A DNA stretch of 64,000 nucleotides from JAHEAO01 sp942492375 (GTDB taxonomy: Bacteria > Pseudomonadota > Alphaproteobacteria > Rhodobacterales > Rhodobacteraceae): assembly GCA_942492375.1 (NCBI GenBank), contig CALOEL010000014.1:682001-746000 (forward strand), written 5' to 3'. The first letter of the stretch is position 1. Every line of letters starts with the position of its first letter. Positions 43,609 to 52,710 of the stretch are shown piece by piece. The notes beneath the pieces are model-generated. The model was not told the DNA's origin. It did not search any database and saw only the letters and a list, made by a program, of their open reading frames with translations. Both the position numbers and the translations under genes were made by a program.

Positions 43609-45033
43609 ATGGCCAAGGCACGGATCGGCCTGATCGGGCTCGGCGTCATGGGCGCCAATCTGGCGCTGAACATCGCCGAGAAGGGATTTCCGGTCGCCGT
43701 CCACAACCGAACCACCGAACGAATCCCCGAATTCATCGCCGAGGCGGGCGATCTGGCCGCGAACCTGATCGCGACCGAGACGCCGGAACAACTTGTCGCC
43801 GCGCTCGCCCGGCCCCGCGCCATCATCATCATGGTCAAGGCCGGCGCGCCGGTCGATGCGGTGATCGACCAGCTGCGCCCGCTGCTCGAGGCGGGCGACA
43901 TGATCATCGATGCGGGCAATGCGAATTTCCATGATACAAGGCGCCGTGAACAGGCGCTGTCGGGCGAGGATATCTCGTTTCTCGGCATGGGCGTGTCGGG
44001 CGGCGAGGAGGGCGCGCGGCACGGCCCCTCGATCATGGTCGGCGGCAAGGCCGATAGCTACGCCGCGATCCGCGACATCATCGAGGCGATCGCGGCCAGG
44101 TACCGGGGCGATCCCTGCGCGGCGCTTCTCGGCCCCGACGGCGCCGGGCATTTCGTGAAGACCGTGCATAACGGCATCGAATATGCCGACATGCAGATGA
44201 TCGCGGAAATCTACGGCATGCTGCGCGACGGCGACCACCGCAAGCCCGCCGATATCGGCCGGCTCTTCGCCGAGTGGAACGAGGGCCCGCTGCAATCCTA
44301 CCTCGTCGAGATCACCGGAAAGATCCTGCAGGCCGAAGATTCCGCGACCGGTGAACCGATGGTGCGGATGATCCTCGACCGCGCCGGGCAGAAGGGCACC
44401 GGGCGCTGGACGGTGATCGAGGCGCTCGGGCTCGGGCAATCCGCCTCGACCATCGAGGCGGCGGTCGGCGCGCGGTCCTGGTCGGCGTTGAAAGAGGCGC
44501 GCGAGGCCGGGGCCGAGATCCTTGCCGGCGCGCGCCCCTCGGGCAAGGAAGCGCATTCGGTGCTGGACGGCGATCTTGAAAAGGCGCTGCTGGCGGCCAA
44601 GATCGTCGCCTATGCGCAGGGTTTCGCGTTGCTGGGCGCGGCGTCGCGCGAATATGGCTGGGACCTCGACCTCGCCCGGATCGCCGAGATCTGGCGCGAA
44701 GGCTGCATCATCCGCTCGGCGATGCTGAACGAGATGGCCCATGCCGCGCGAGACGGCCTGCCGCACGGCCAGCTGATCTTCGCGCCGGGTTTCGCCGACA
44801 AGATGGGGTCATCGGCCAACGCGCTTCGGCGCGTCGTCGCCGCGGCATTGCTCAAGGGCCTGCCGGTCCCGGCCTTTTCCGCGGCGCTGGCCTATTTCGA
44901 CACGATGCGCCAGGCCCGCGGCACGACCGACCTGATCCAGGCGCAGCGCGACTTCTTCGGCGCGCACGGATTCGAACGTGTCGACGGTGGCGACGGAAAT
45001 CACGGCCCCTGGCACGGCGCCCCGGCAGGCTAG
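43609..45033 (+). CDS. gnd: 6-phosphogluconate dehydrogenase, NADP-type
   Basis: This 474-aa enzyme oxidises 6-phosphogluconate to ribulose 5-phosphate. The N-terminal NADP motif is GLIGLGVMGANLALNIAEKGF, the substrate loop is FLGMGVSGGEEGARHGPSIM, and the catalytic region has HFVKTVHNGIEYADMQ and ILDRAGQKGTGRW. The long form (about 470 aa) is dimeric. It has AAGGAGG upstream of the ATG. It is followed by a repeat copy and, at 45203, a terminator. Confidence 0.95.
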   Translation: MAKARIGLIGLGVMGANLALNIAEKGFPVAVHNRTTERIPEFIAEAGDLAANLIATETPEQLVAALARPRAIIIMVKAGAPVDAVIDQLRPLLEAGDMIIDAGNANFHDTRRREQALSGEDISFLGMGVSGGEEGARHGPSIMVGGKADSYAAIRDIIEAIAARYRGDPCAALLGPDGAGHFVKTVHNGIEYADMQMIAEIYGMLRDGDHRKPADIGRLFAEWNEGPLQSYLVEITGKILQAEDSATGEPMVRMILDRAGQKGTGRWTVIEALGLGQSASTIEAAVGARSWSALKEAREAGAEILAGARPSGKEAHSVLDGDLEKALLAAKIVAYAQGFALLGAASREYGWDLDLARIAEIWREGCIIRSAMLNEMAHAARDGLPHGQLIFAPGFADKMGSSANALRRVVAAALLKGLPVPAFSAALAYFDTMRQARGTTDLIQAQRDFFGAHGFERVDGGDGNHGPWHGAPAG

Positions 45034-45068
45034 CCATCGGCGCCGCCTGCGGCGGCAAGAGATGCCGG

Positions 45069-45087
45069 GCCCATCCTCCGGATGGGC
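45069..45087. repeat. hairpin preceding a repeat copy
   Basis: GCCCATCC and GGATGGGC form a perfect 8-bp stem with a TCC loop, 5 bases ahead of the dispersed-repeat copy at 45093-45126. Confidence 0.45.
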
Positions 45088-45092
45088 GTTGC

Positions 45093-45126
45093 GCTCCGCG
45101 CGGGGATATTTTCGGAACGGAAGAAA
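45093..45126 (+). repeat. dispersed GGATATTT repeat, copy d (after gnd)
   Basis: It reads GCTCCGCGCGGGGATATTT, then TCGGAACGGAAGAAA. It follows a hairpin downstream of gnd. Confidence 0.55.
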
Positions 45127-45202
45127 CCTCCGGTTAAGCATTGCCGGGGCAGATTCAGCGGGCGGTACAGGCGGGGACGCCGATGACCGCAACGGAAGAA
45201 GG

Positions 45203-45233
45203 CGCCTCGTCCGGTCCCGGGCGGGGCGTTTTT
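45203..45233 (+). terminator. intrinsic terminator after gnd
   Basis: CGCCTCGTCC pairs with GGGCGGGGCG (10 bp including G-U pairs), followed by TTTTT. It lies 170 bases past gnd and probably ends that transcript. Confidence 0.7.
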
Positions 45234-45320
45234 CATTCATCAGTTGGAAAATATCCGGCCTTATGTATCAAACGCACCAACCGCGAGGGCGGTTAGGTGA
45301 TCGGGGTTTTCGCCGTATGC

Positions 45321-46271
45321 CTACTTTGCTTGTCCGGTTATGTAGGAGGGGTAGAGCACCAATTCCTCAAGGGGAATTGGAATGTCATCCATCATCACCG
45401 CTACGCGGCCTCCGGGGGAAGTGCTCTTTTTCTGTATCTCGAAAACCCTAGTAGTTGTGGAGACTCTTGTATCGCCGGGCGTTCTATAGGCTATCACAAC
45501 GAGAATAGAAACGGGCAGGGGCATGTTTGTGCCGGCTGCGCTTTCCGGAAAAACCCCCTGAAAGAGTTCAGGATCTGGGTCGCTTATGGAGATGTCGTAT
45601 CCGACACGGAGTCGGTTTTCTGGCCGCTTGAAAATGGTCTGACCGAGCGGGTTGTTCAGAGAAAGTTGAGTCGCTTCCTCCTCCAGAATTGGTATCCATT
45701 TTTTCGCAGCACTGGATGGAACATCGCCGAAGGCTTTCGGGTATACAGTGACGTTGTTCGCGGGAGCGACGCCAAGATTCTCGATATCAAGAATCAACTC
45801 AATTCTCAACTCTCCTTCGGCGTTGCGCGTGATGCCGGATGCCAATTCAGGATCAACACGAAGCCATGCTCGTTGGGCTTGAAAAGACGCCTCTCTGGCG
45901 AGGTTGTTTTGGTAGGCGATAGCCCCAAGGCCAACAACCGCCGCAGCCGCAGTTACTATACCCCCGAGCATTATCCACGGCGTCCAGTAAGCCATTTCAT
46001 TTTGGGCAGCCAGATCATACTCGGCGCGTTGGGAGTCGCGTTTGGCGGCTACAGTGCGTTCAACGCATTCAAAAACTCCCGTTCGTTGTTGGAAGCATTG
46101 CTCAAATTCGGCGCTGGCGTTCTCTTGTGCGCGTTCGGACTGATAATATGCGGTGTCGGCATTGAATTGGCGCTTGGCTGAAATCGTCCAAATGCCGTAT
46201 GACCAAACGACCAAGAGCATCGCTCCGAGCGCTACACGCGCATATGGCCCACCCCAATTGCTGTCAGACAT
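45321..46271 (-). CDS. unrecognised membrane protein with two N-terminal helices
   Basis: This 316-aa protein has lower GC than its surroundings. Helix 1 is at about residues 11-29 (VALGAMLLVVWSYGIWTIS) and helix 2 at about 95-118 (WIMLGGIVTAAAAVVGLGAI), with a charged coiled region between them. The C-terminal part after QRAWLRVDPE looks like a beta-sandwich (LILDIENLGVAPANNVTVYP) outside or beneath the membrane. I do not recognise the family. Its start overlaps the end of a DUF6471-like frame by 40 bases, and both lie in a small accessory islet between gnd and hrpB. Confidence 0.65.
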   Translation of the reverse strand: MSDSNWGGPYARVALGAMLLVVWSYGIWTISAKRQFNADTAYYQSERAQENASAEFEQCFQQRTGVFECVERTVAAKRDSQRAEYDLAAQNEMAYWTPWIMLGGIVTAAAAVVGLGAIAYQNNLAREASFQAQRAWLRVDPELASGITRNAEGELRIELILDIENLGVAPANNVTVYPKAFGDVPSSAAKKWIPILEEEATQLSLNNPLGQTIFKRPENRLRVGYDISISDPDPELFQGVFPESAAGTNMPLPVSILVVIAYRTPGDTRVSTTTRVFEIQKKSTSPGGRVAVMMDDIPIPLEELVLYPSYITGQAK

Positions 46272-46453
46272 TGCAATAAGAACGCCGCAGTAAACTTGCC
46301 CCTAGACAGCTTGTTGCGGACGTTCACCTCTTTCTCACTGATTCCAATGTCCGCCAGCCTTTCAACCAGTTGGGCGTAAGTCACGCCTTTTCGTTTCAGC
46401 TCCGCTTTCAAGAGGTTTGCGGCCTTCGATTTCTATCCTGTTTGATCTGTCAT
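46232..46453 (-). pseudogene. DUF6471-like small gene interrupted by an early TAG, or using a TTG start
   Basis: Read on the minus strand from ATG at 46453, the frame gives MTDQTG, then a TAG (46435-46433), then KSKAANLLKAELKRKG, VTYAQLVERLADIGI and a C-terminus of FLLQCLTAIGVGHMRV. The part after the stop fits the DUF6471 pattern (LLKAELKRxGVTY...LLQCLxAIGV). Family members usually have a Trp near the N-terminus, so TAG may be a single-base change from TGG. An in-frame TTG at 46411 could start a 59-aa protein, but its ribosome site is weak. It is 17 bases after the hrpB stop. Confidence 0.55.
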
Positions 46454-46470
46454 GTATTCCCGCGCAGGTG

Positions 46471-48906
46471 TCAGCCCTTGCGCGGTTTCGCCCGCAAGGT
46501 GGGGGCCGCGACGGTCGGGTCCTCGGGCCAGGGATGTTTCGGATAGCGGCCGCGCATCTCCTTGCGGACCTCGGCATAGGAGGCCGCCCAGAAGCCCGGC
46601 AGGTCCGTCGTCGTCTGCAATGGCCGCCCGGCGGGCGACAGCAGGGTGATCCGCAAGGGCTGGCCCGCAACCATTGGATGACGGGTGGTGCCGAACATCT
46701 CCTGCAGGCGCAGGGCGATCGCGGGTCCCTCGCCGGAATAGTCGATCGGCACGCTTCGATCCATCGGCGTGCGGTAGCTGGCCGGCGCCATCCTGTCGAG
46801 CAGCCGCATCTGCTCCCAGTCCAGCCGCGCGCGCAGCGCGTCGATTGGATCGAGCCGCCGGATCTCCTCGGCGGTGCGCACGCCGCCAAGATGCGGCAGC
46901 AGCCAGTCCTCGAGCCCGTCGATCAGCGCCGGCTCCGACAGGTCCGGCAGATCCGCACCGCTGCCGCGCAGCAGCTCCACCCGCGCCCGGAACCGGTGGG
47001 CCGCGTCGGTCATCGGCAGACCGAGCAGGCGGATGCCCTCCAGCGCCGCCTTCGCGACCTCCCCGGGCGGCGCGTCGCGCCAGATCCGGTCGGCCAGGAC
47101 CAGCGCGCCGAACATCTCCTGTTCGCGAGCGGTGACGCGGCCCTCGCGCCGCGACCAGGCGCAGACCCTCTGCCACCGGATGCGGTCGGCATAGAGCTCG
47201 CGCAGTTCCGCCTCGCTCAGCGCCGCCGCCAGCCGCACCCGCGCCTCGCGCGGGTCGCCGTCCTGGTCGAGCACCACCAGAAGCCGCGTCGCGGCCAGCG
47301 GATCCTCCTCGGGCAGCACCGCGCCCTTGCCGCCCGACAGGACATAGCGCGGCGCATCCCCGGCGCGGCGCTGCCCGATCCGGTCGGGATAGGCCAGCGC
47401 CGCCATCGCCGCCCAGCCCATCGGCTGTTCGGGCGCGGGAACCAGCGCCGCCAGCCGCTTCGCCTCGGCGCGGATCCGGGCCAGCGCGGCGGGGTTCGCC
47501 TCGGCCACCTTGTCGCCGTCCAGCAGCCGCTTGCGCAGCATCAGGTCCACCCGCCGGTCCTGCAGCGAGTCGCGATCCGCCAGCAGCGCGGCGAGCGCCG
47601 CGGCTTGCCGCCCGGCCACCGCCAGCATGTGGCCCAGCCGCGGATGCAGCGGCATCGCCGCGATCCTGCGGCCATGCCCGGTGATCCGCCCCGCCTCGTC
47701 CAGCGCCCCGAGCCCGGCCAGCAGCGCCCGCCCTTCCGCGAAGGCGCCGGGATTGGGCGGCGTCAGCAGCGCCAGCGCCTCCGGCCCCTCCGCCCCCCAG
47801 AGCGCCAGGTCCAGCGCGAAGCCGGTCAGGTCCGCCGCCTCGATCTCGGCCGGCGGGAAGGCGGCCATGCCGCCCTCTTCGGCGCGGGTCCACATCCGGT
47901 AGCACAGTCCCTCGGCCACCCGTCCGGCACGGCCACGCCGCTGCTCCGCCTCGGCTTTCGTCACCCGCTCGGTCACCAGCCGCGACATCCCCGAGCCCGG
48001 ATCGAACCGCGCCCGCCTTGCCCGGCCGGTATCGACCACAACCCGGACATCCTCGATCGTCAGCGAGGTCTCGGCGATGGCGGTCGCCAGCACCACCTTG
48101 CGTCCCGTCCCCGCCGGGGCGATCGCCCTGCGCTGGGCGGCGAAATCCATCGCGCCGTAAAGCGGCCGCACGGCGCAGTCCGGCGGCAACCGCCCGGCCA
48201 GCGCCGCCTCGACGCGGCGGATCTCGCCCTCGCCGGGCAGGAAGACCAGCACGCCGCCGCTGCTGTCGGCCGCCGCGCGGGCGACCAGATCGGCGGCCGC
48301 GGCCTCGAACCGGATCGCTTTCGGAACCGGCCGGTCCAGCCAGCGCGTCTCGACCGGAAACGCCCTCCCCGCCGAACTCACCACCGGCGCCGCGTCCAGC
48401 ATCGCCGCCACCGGCTGCGCCTCCAGCGTCGCCGACATCACCAGCAGCAAAAGGTCCGGTCGCAGCACGCCGCGCGCCTCCCAGGTCAGCGCCAGCCCCA
48501 GATCGGCGTTCAGCGAGCGCTCGTGGAACTCGTCGAAGATCACCGCGCCGATGCCGTCGAGCGAAGGGTCGGCCTGGATCATCCGCGTTAGGATACCCTC
48601 TGTGACCACCTCGATCCGGGTCGCATCCGATACCTTCGCCTCGCCCCGGATCCGGTAGCCCACGGTCCGCCCCACCGGCTCACCCAGGCTCGATGCCATT
48701 CGTTCCGCCGCGGCGCGCGCGGCCAGCCGGCGCGGTTCCAGCATCAGGATCCGCCCCGCCGTCAGCCCCGCCTGCAGCATCGCCAGCGGCACGACGGTGG
48801 TCTTGCCCGCTCCCGGCGGCGCCTGCAGCACCGCGCGGCCGTCGCGGCGTAACGCGTCCAGCAGCGCGGGCAGGGCTTCGGTGATCGGCAGGTCGGGCAG
48901 GCTCAT
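46471..48906 (-). CDS. hrpB: ATP-dependent RNA helicase HrpB
   Basis: This 811-aa DExH helicase has motif I LQAPPGAGKTTVVPLAML, motif Ia LEPRRLAARAAAERMA, motif II IFDEFHERSLNADLGL, motif III SATLE and motif VI QRRGRAGR. The C-terminal HrpB domain (RLDWEQMRLLDRMAP, GRPLQTTTDLPGFW) is present. HrpB has no firm role in most bacteria; it is related to HrpA. The frame runs back to 50001, but the ATG at 48906 with AAGG upstream gives the family length and leaves room for the divergent meaB gene. Confidence 0.93.
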   Translation of the reverse strand: MSLPDLPITEALPALLDALRRDGRAVLQAPPGAGKTTVVPLAMLQAGLTAGRILMLEPRRLAARAAAERMASSLGEPVGRTVGYRIRGEAKVSDATRIEVVTEGILTRMIQADPSLDGIGAVIFDEFHERSLNADLGLALTWEARGVLRPDLLLLVMSATLEAQPVAAMLDAAPVVSSAGRAFPVETRWLDRPVPKAIRFEAAAADLVARAAADSSGGVLVFLPGEGEIRRVEAALAGRLPPDCAVRPLYGAMDFAAQRRAIAPAGTGRKVVLATAIAETSLTIEDVRVVVDTGRARRARFDPGSGMSRLVTERVTKAEAEQRRGRAGRVAEGLCYRMWTRAEEGGMAAFPPAEIEAADLTGFALDLALWGAEGPEALALLTPPNPGAFAEGRALLAGLGALDEAGRITGHGRRIAAMPLHPRLGHMLAVAGRQAAALAALLADRDSLQDRRVDLMLRKRLLDGDKVAEANPAALARIRAEAKRLAALVPAPEQPMGWAAMAALAYPDRIGQRRAGDAPRYVLSGGKGAVLPEEDPLAATRLLVVLDQDGDPREARVRLAAALSEAELRELYADRIRWQRVCAWSRREGRVTAREQEMFGALVLADRIWRDAPPGEVAKAALEGIRLLGLPMTDAAHRFRARVELLRGSGADLPDLSEPALIDGLEDWLLPHLGGVRTAEEIRRLDPIDALRARLDWEQMRLLDRMAPASYRTPMDRSVPIDYSGEGPAIALRLQEMFGTTRHPMVAGQPLRITLLSPAGRPLQTTTDLPGFWAASYAEVRKEMRGRYPKHPWPEDPTVAAPTLRAKPRKG

Positions 48907-48990
48907 CCCTGCCTTATCCGGCATCGCGGCGACCAGTTCCAGCACCGTTCCGCTGGACAAGCCCCGCCGGTTGCGGGCAGAACCGCCCAC

Positions 48991-49986
48991 ATGGGACGCT
49001 CCGAAGATACCGAGGATCTGGCAAGCCGCGTGCAGGCGGGCGAACGCCGCGCGCTGGCCCGCGCCATCACCCTGATCGAAAGCGGCCGCGCCGATCACCG
49101 CGCCGAGGCCACCGCCCTGCTGGAAAACCTGCGCCGCGCCGATCGCCAGGCCCTGCGCATCGGCCTGTCGGGCACGCCCGGCGTCGGCAAGTCCAGCTTC
49201 ATCGAACGCTTCGGGCTGATGCTGACCGGGCAGGGGCTGCGCGTGGCGGTGCTGGCGGTCGATCCGTCCTCGGCGCGGTCGGGCGGCTCGATCCTCGGCG
49301 ACAAGACCCGGATGGAACGCCTGTCGCGCGACCCGAACGCCTTCATCCGGCCCTCGCCCAGCCAGACCCATCTCGGCGGCGTTGCGCGCCGCACCCGCGA
49401 GGCGATCGAGCTGTGCGAGGCGGCGGGGTTTGACGTGGTGCTGATCGAGACCGTCGGCGTCGGCCAGTCCGAAACGCTGGTCGCCGGCATGTCGGACCTT
49501 TTCGTGCTGCTGCTCGCCCCGGCGGGGGGCGACGAATTGCAGGGGGTCAAGCGCGGCATCATGGAAATCGCCGACCTGATCCTGGTGAACAAGGCCGATG
49601 GCGAATTGCTGGCCGCCGCAAAACGCACCTGCGCCGATTATGCCGGCGCGCTGCGGCTGCTGCGCCGCCGGGCGCGCGACCCCGAAGGCTTTCCCAAGGC
49701 GATGACGGTCTCGGCGCTGGACGGCGCCGGGCTGGAAGACGCCTGGACCGAGATGCAGGCGCTGGCCGGGTGGCGTAAGGAAAGCGGTGTCTGGGACAAG
49801 CGCCGCGCGGAACAGGCGCGGCACTGGTTCGAACAGGAGCTGCGGCAGGGCCTGGTCGACTGGATCAGCGCGAAACCGGAATGGAACGCCCGGATCGATG
49901 AATTGTCGGGCCAGGTGGCCGAGGGCCGCCTGACCGCCAGCGCCGCCGTCGCCCGGGTAATGGAGCTTGTCGAAAAGGGCGCATGA
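48991..49986 (+). CDS. meaB: methylmalonyl-CoA mutase-associated GTPase MeaB
   Basis: This 331-aa G3E-type GTPase protects and loads adenosylcobalamin into methylmalonyl-CoA mutase. It has Walker A GTPGVGKSS, the base-binding NKAD (LILVNKADGELL), VDPSSARSGGSILGDKTRM and ETVGVGQSE. The C-terminal helical dimer arm is present. No mutase gene is adjacent in this window. Confidence 0.93.
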   Translation: MGRSEDTEDLASRVQAGERRALARAITLIESGRADHRAEATALLENLRRADRQALRIGLSGTPGVGKSSFIERFGLMLTGQGLRVAVLAVDPSSARSGGSILGDKTRMERLSRDPNAFIRPSPSQTHLGGVARRTREAIELCEAAGFDVVLIETVGVGQSETLVAGMSDLFVLLLAPAGGDELQGVKRGIMEIADLILVNKADGELLAAAKRTCADYAGALRLLRRRARDPEGFPKAMTVSALDGAGLEDAWTEMQALAGWRKESGVWDKRRAEQARHWFEQELRQGLVDWISAKPEWNARIDELSGQVAEGRLTASAAVARVMELVEKGA

Positions 49987-49991
49987 ATCGC

Positions 49992-50020
49992 TTGACGCCA
50001 TCCGGATGAGGCCGTAAACC
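49992..50020 (+). promoter_or_regulatory. predicted rpmB promoter
   Basis: TTGACG (49992-49997) is followed after 17 bases by TAAACC (50015-50020), about 92 bases ahead of rpmB. The -35 is strong and the -10 is weak. Confidence 0.4.
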
Positions 50021-50111
50021 CCGCCTTCAGAATTCAGGGCGCTGCACGCGGCAGTGCCCGTTTGCTTTGGATGACCGTCCTAGAGACTGTAACGAACGAA
50101 GGAGCGAGACG

Positions 50112-50399
50112 ATGTCCCGCCGTTGCGAACTGACCGGAAAAGGCCCGATGTCTGGCAACAATGTCAGCCATGCCAACAACAAGACGCGCCGCCGGTTCCT
50201 GCCGAACCTGAACGAAGTGTCGCTGATCTCCGACGCGCTGGGCCGCAGCTTCAAGCTGAAGATCTCGGCGCATGCGCTGCGCTCGGTCGATCACCGCGGC
50301 GGTCTCGACGCGTTCCTGGCGAAAGCCAAGGATGCCGATCTTTCGACCAACGCGCTGAAGATCAAGAAAGAGATCGCGAAGTCCCAGGCCGCCGCCTGA
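50112..50399 (+). CDS. rpmB: 50S ribosomal protein L28
   Basis: This 95-aa protein has the L28 pattern SRRCELTGKGPMSGNNVSHA and NKTRRRFLPNLNEVSL, with the alphaproteobacterial C-terminal extension. The ATG at 50112 has GGAGCGAGACG upstream. It has its own terminator. Confidence 0.97.
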   Translation: MSRRCELTGKGPMSGNNVSHANNKTRRRFLPNLNEVSLISDALGRSFKLKISAHALRSVDHRGGLDAFLAKAKDADLSTNALKIKKEIAKSQAAA

Positions 50400-50425
50400 T
50401 CCTTTCGGCATGATCGCGATTTGCT

Positions 50426-50449
50426 GGCCCCGTCGGTGACGGGGCCTTT
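50426..50449 (+). terminator. intrinsic terminator of rpmB
   Basis: GGCCCCGTC (50426-50434) and GACGGGGCC (50438-50446), with a GGT loop, are followed by TTTC. It lies 27 bases after the rpmB stop. Confidence 0.85.
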
Positions 50450-50770
50450 CTCGTTTCTACGAAATCCGGGACCGACCAGTCAGGCGCAGCACAAAGAATT
50501 GCGGCGATGAGCCCGACGCGTGAATCGATTTTCTCGCTGCGCGCTCGGTCATGGAAAACGCTGCCGGAGTGAAAATTTGAGCGCTGCCATGCAGCGGGAC
50601 TAGCAGCCGTTCATGAAATCCGCAGCATATCTAAAGCCGTGAACCCACAAGTCGCGGACGCGGTGGGCTTCAAAAAAATACCGTTCGCCCAAATGCCACA
50701 TTTGCACCGCAGATCTGCCCGAAAACCTACGCAAGCTCTCCGCAACCTATCATTAACATGCTGATATCTC
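50450..50770. other. gap of about 320 bases, no gene seen
   Basis: This stretch between the rpmB terminator and the membrane-protein gene becomes AT-richer to the right. I see no convincing ORF, tRNA or repeat. It probably carries the promoter of the downstream gene. Confidence 0.4.
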
Positions 50771-51643
50771 ATGTTGTCTCGCCTCTCCCGCCAATACCGC
50801 CGCTTCTTACTCGGCTGCGGCTTCCTCATTCTGATCTGCTATATCGCAACCAAATTCGGCTATTCGGAGCCACTTGAAATAGACGCGCCTCCTATCATCG
50901 CCGCCATATCCCTGATTCTCGCAATCTTCCTTTTCATGGGCCTGCTTATCACCACACTCGCCTTGTTCCTCCCCGCTTGGTTGCCACTGGTCGAACTTCT
51001 CGGGCTCACCGTCCTGCTCAGCGCGGCTCTGGACCCACTCTGGCGTCTAATTGTAACAACTACGGTTGCACCAGGCTGGATATATTGCTTCTTGCTGGCA
51101 TTCCTCTTGTTAGCTGTAGAACGCGTGATCTACGGCCATTGGCACCCCAGGTCATGGCACCGCGACCTGAAGCCACGCACCACTACCTTCACTGTTCCGG
51201 GCACCCCCGAAAGTCTCTGGGGAAAACTTGCACCCGACCCCACCCATGAAGAAAGCTACTATTGGCCAGATGCGTCCTTCCTGCCCCCGCAAGAGAACAG
51301 CAATGCCGATTTCATTCTGAGCTTGCCTCGCCGGGGGGCTTACAAGGATGCGCTTGTTGAAATCCGGGTGAGCAAATCTGATGCTCCGCATCACATCAGC
51401 TACCGTGCCGATCCGTTGCTCAACAGCCGTGAAGTCGCCTATCAGGTCGAATTTCGCATTGATCGCCTCGACCACGGCAGATGCCGAATAACCTACACCC
51501 GGCAACTCCTGTCGATTTCACCGGGCAAACGTCTCTTCCTGTATCTTACTAATGATTTTCGCGATATGCGCGCCAGCCTCCGCGCCCGGCTCAGTGGCCG
51601 TCGCGATCGCTCGATTCAGGGTTTGCAGATGCTGCGCAGCTAA
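50771..51643 (+). CDS. unrecognised membrane protein with C-terminal SRPBCC-like region
   Basis: This 290-aa protein has four predicted helices in residues 10-118 (FLLGCGFLILICYIATKFG; PPIIAAISLILAIFLFMGLL; VELLGLTVLLSAALDPLW; WIYCFLLAFLLLAVERVIY). A soluble domain of about 165 residues begins at TTTFTVPGTPESLWGKLAPD. That opening and the following beta-rich pattern resemble START/SRPBCC ligand-binding domains, but the match is only by eye. Lower GC and isolated position suggest accessory DNA. Confidence 0.6.
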   Translation: MLSRLSRQYRRFLLGCGFLILICYIATKFGYSEPLEIDAPPIIAAISLILAIFLFMGLLITTLALFLPAWLPLVELLGLTVLLSAALDPLWRLIVTTTVAPGWIYCFLLAFLLLAVERVIYGHWHPRSWHRDLKPRTTTFTVPGTPESLWGKLAPDPTHEESYYWPDASFLPPQENSNADFILSLPRRGAYKDALVEIRVSKSDAPHHISYRADPLLNSREVAYQVEFRIDRLDHGRCRITYTRQLLSISPGKRLFLYLTNDFRDMRASLRARLSGRRDRSIQGLQMLRS

Positions 51644-51692
51644 TTCATTGAGCTACTTCGCAATTGTTGGACAATATCTAGCGCGTTTCCCG

Positions 51693-52625
51693 TCACCCCC
51701 GCGTCAGATCGAGGAACACGTCCTGCAGATCCGGCTCCTCCGTCTTCACGTCGCGGATCACGATCCCGGCCTCGCGCACCGCCCCGAGGATCGCATCGGC
51801 AGAGGTCGCGCCCCGCCGATAGGCCAGCGCCAGCGCTCCGTCCGGCCGGCGCGTCAGGTCCACTCCCTCGGGCAGGGCGAAGGCCTCGGGCGCCTCGGCC
51901 TCGGGCTGGATCACCAGCGTCTTCGCATCCATTCGGCCCAGCAGCGCCGGGGTCGTGTCCTGAACCACCACCTCGCCCTGGTTGATGATCGCGATCTCGT
52001 CGCACATCTCCTCGGCCTCCTCCAGGTAATGCGTCGTCAGGATGATCGTCATCCCGCGCTCCCGGTTCAGTTTCCTCACGTTGGACCACAGCATCTGCCG
52101 CAGCTCGATATCGACCCCCGCCGTCGGTTCGTCCAGCACCAGGATCTGCGGAAAATGCACCAGCGCCTTGGCCAGCAAAAGCCGCCGCCGCATCCCGCCA
52201 GACAGCGTGCGGGCATAGGCATCGGCCTTGTCCGACAGACCGACCATCGCAAGAATCTCGTCGGACCGCCGCTGGTCTTTCGGCACGCCGTACAGCCCGG
52301 CCTGCACTTCCAGCGCACCGCGCGGGCTGAAGAACGGATCGAGGTTCAGCTCCTGCGGCATCACCCCGATCGCCGCCCGCGACTGCCTCGGATTGCGGTC
52401 CTGGTCGAAGCCCCAGATCGTCACCCGCCCCGAGGTCTTCACCACGAGACCCGCGAGAATGTTGATCAGCGTCGATTTGCCGGCACCGTTCGGCCCGAGC
52501 AGGCCGAAGATCGAGCCCGCGGGCACCTGAAGGTCGATGCCCCTCAACGCGGTCTTCGCCGGCGTGCCGCGCCGTGCGGCATAGGTCTTCGTCAGACCGT
52601 CTATCTCGATCGCTTTTCCGGTCAT
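51693..52625 (-). CDS. ABC transporter ATP-binding protein (exporter type), no adjacent permease
   Basis: This 310-aa ATPase has Walker A GPNGAGKSTL, signature LSGGMRRRLLLAKAL, Walker B ILVLDEPTAGVD and H-loop TTHYLEEAEEM. The C-terminal extension matches ABC-2 exporter ATPases. The ATG at 52625 begins the standard N-terminus. The permease gene is missing nearby; the lone ABC-2 permease at 36393-37196 is a candidate partner. Confidence 0.9.
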   Translation of the reverse strand: MTGKAIEIDGLTKTYAARRGTPAKTALRGIDLQVPAGSIFGLLGPNGAGKSTLINILAGLVVKTSGRVTIWGFDQDRNPRQSRAAIGVMPQELNLDPFFSPRGALEVQAGLYGVPKDQRRSDEILAMVGLSDKADAYARTLSGGMRRRLLLAKALVHFPQILVLDEPTAGVDIELRQMLWSNVRKLNRERGMTIILTTHYLEEAEEMCDEIAIINQGEVVVQDTTPALLGRMDAKTLVIQPEAEAPEAFALPEGVDLTRRPDGALALAYRRGATSADAILGAVREAGIVIRDVKTEEPDLQDVFLDLTRG

Positions 52626-52710
52626 TCCAGCCTTGTCCGTGCCCTGCCATCCGCTATCATGCCCCGACTTAACTTGCGGCCCCGCCCGCGACAACCGGAA
52701 GAGAGCAGGC

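Noticed and set aside
45297..46181. 294-codon plus-strand frame
   Set aside because: It has some hydrophobic stretches, but the opposite frame (45321-46271) has two clean membrane helices, a sensible start and a plausible domain pattern.
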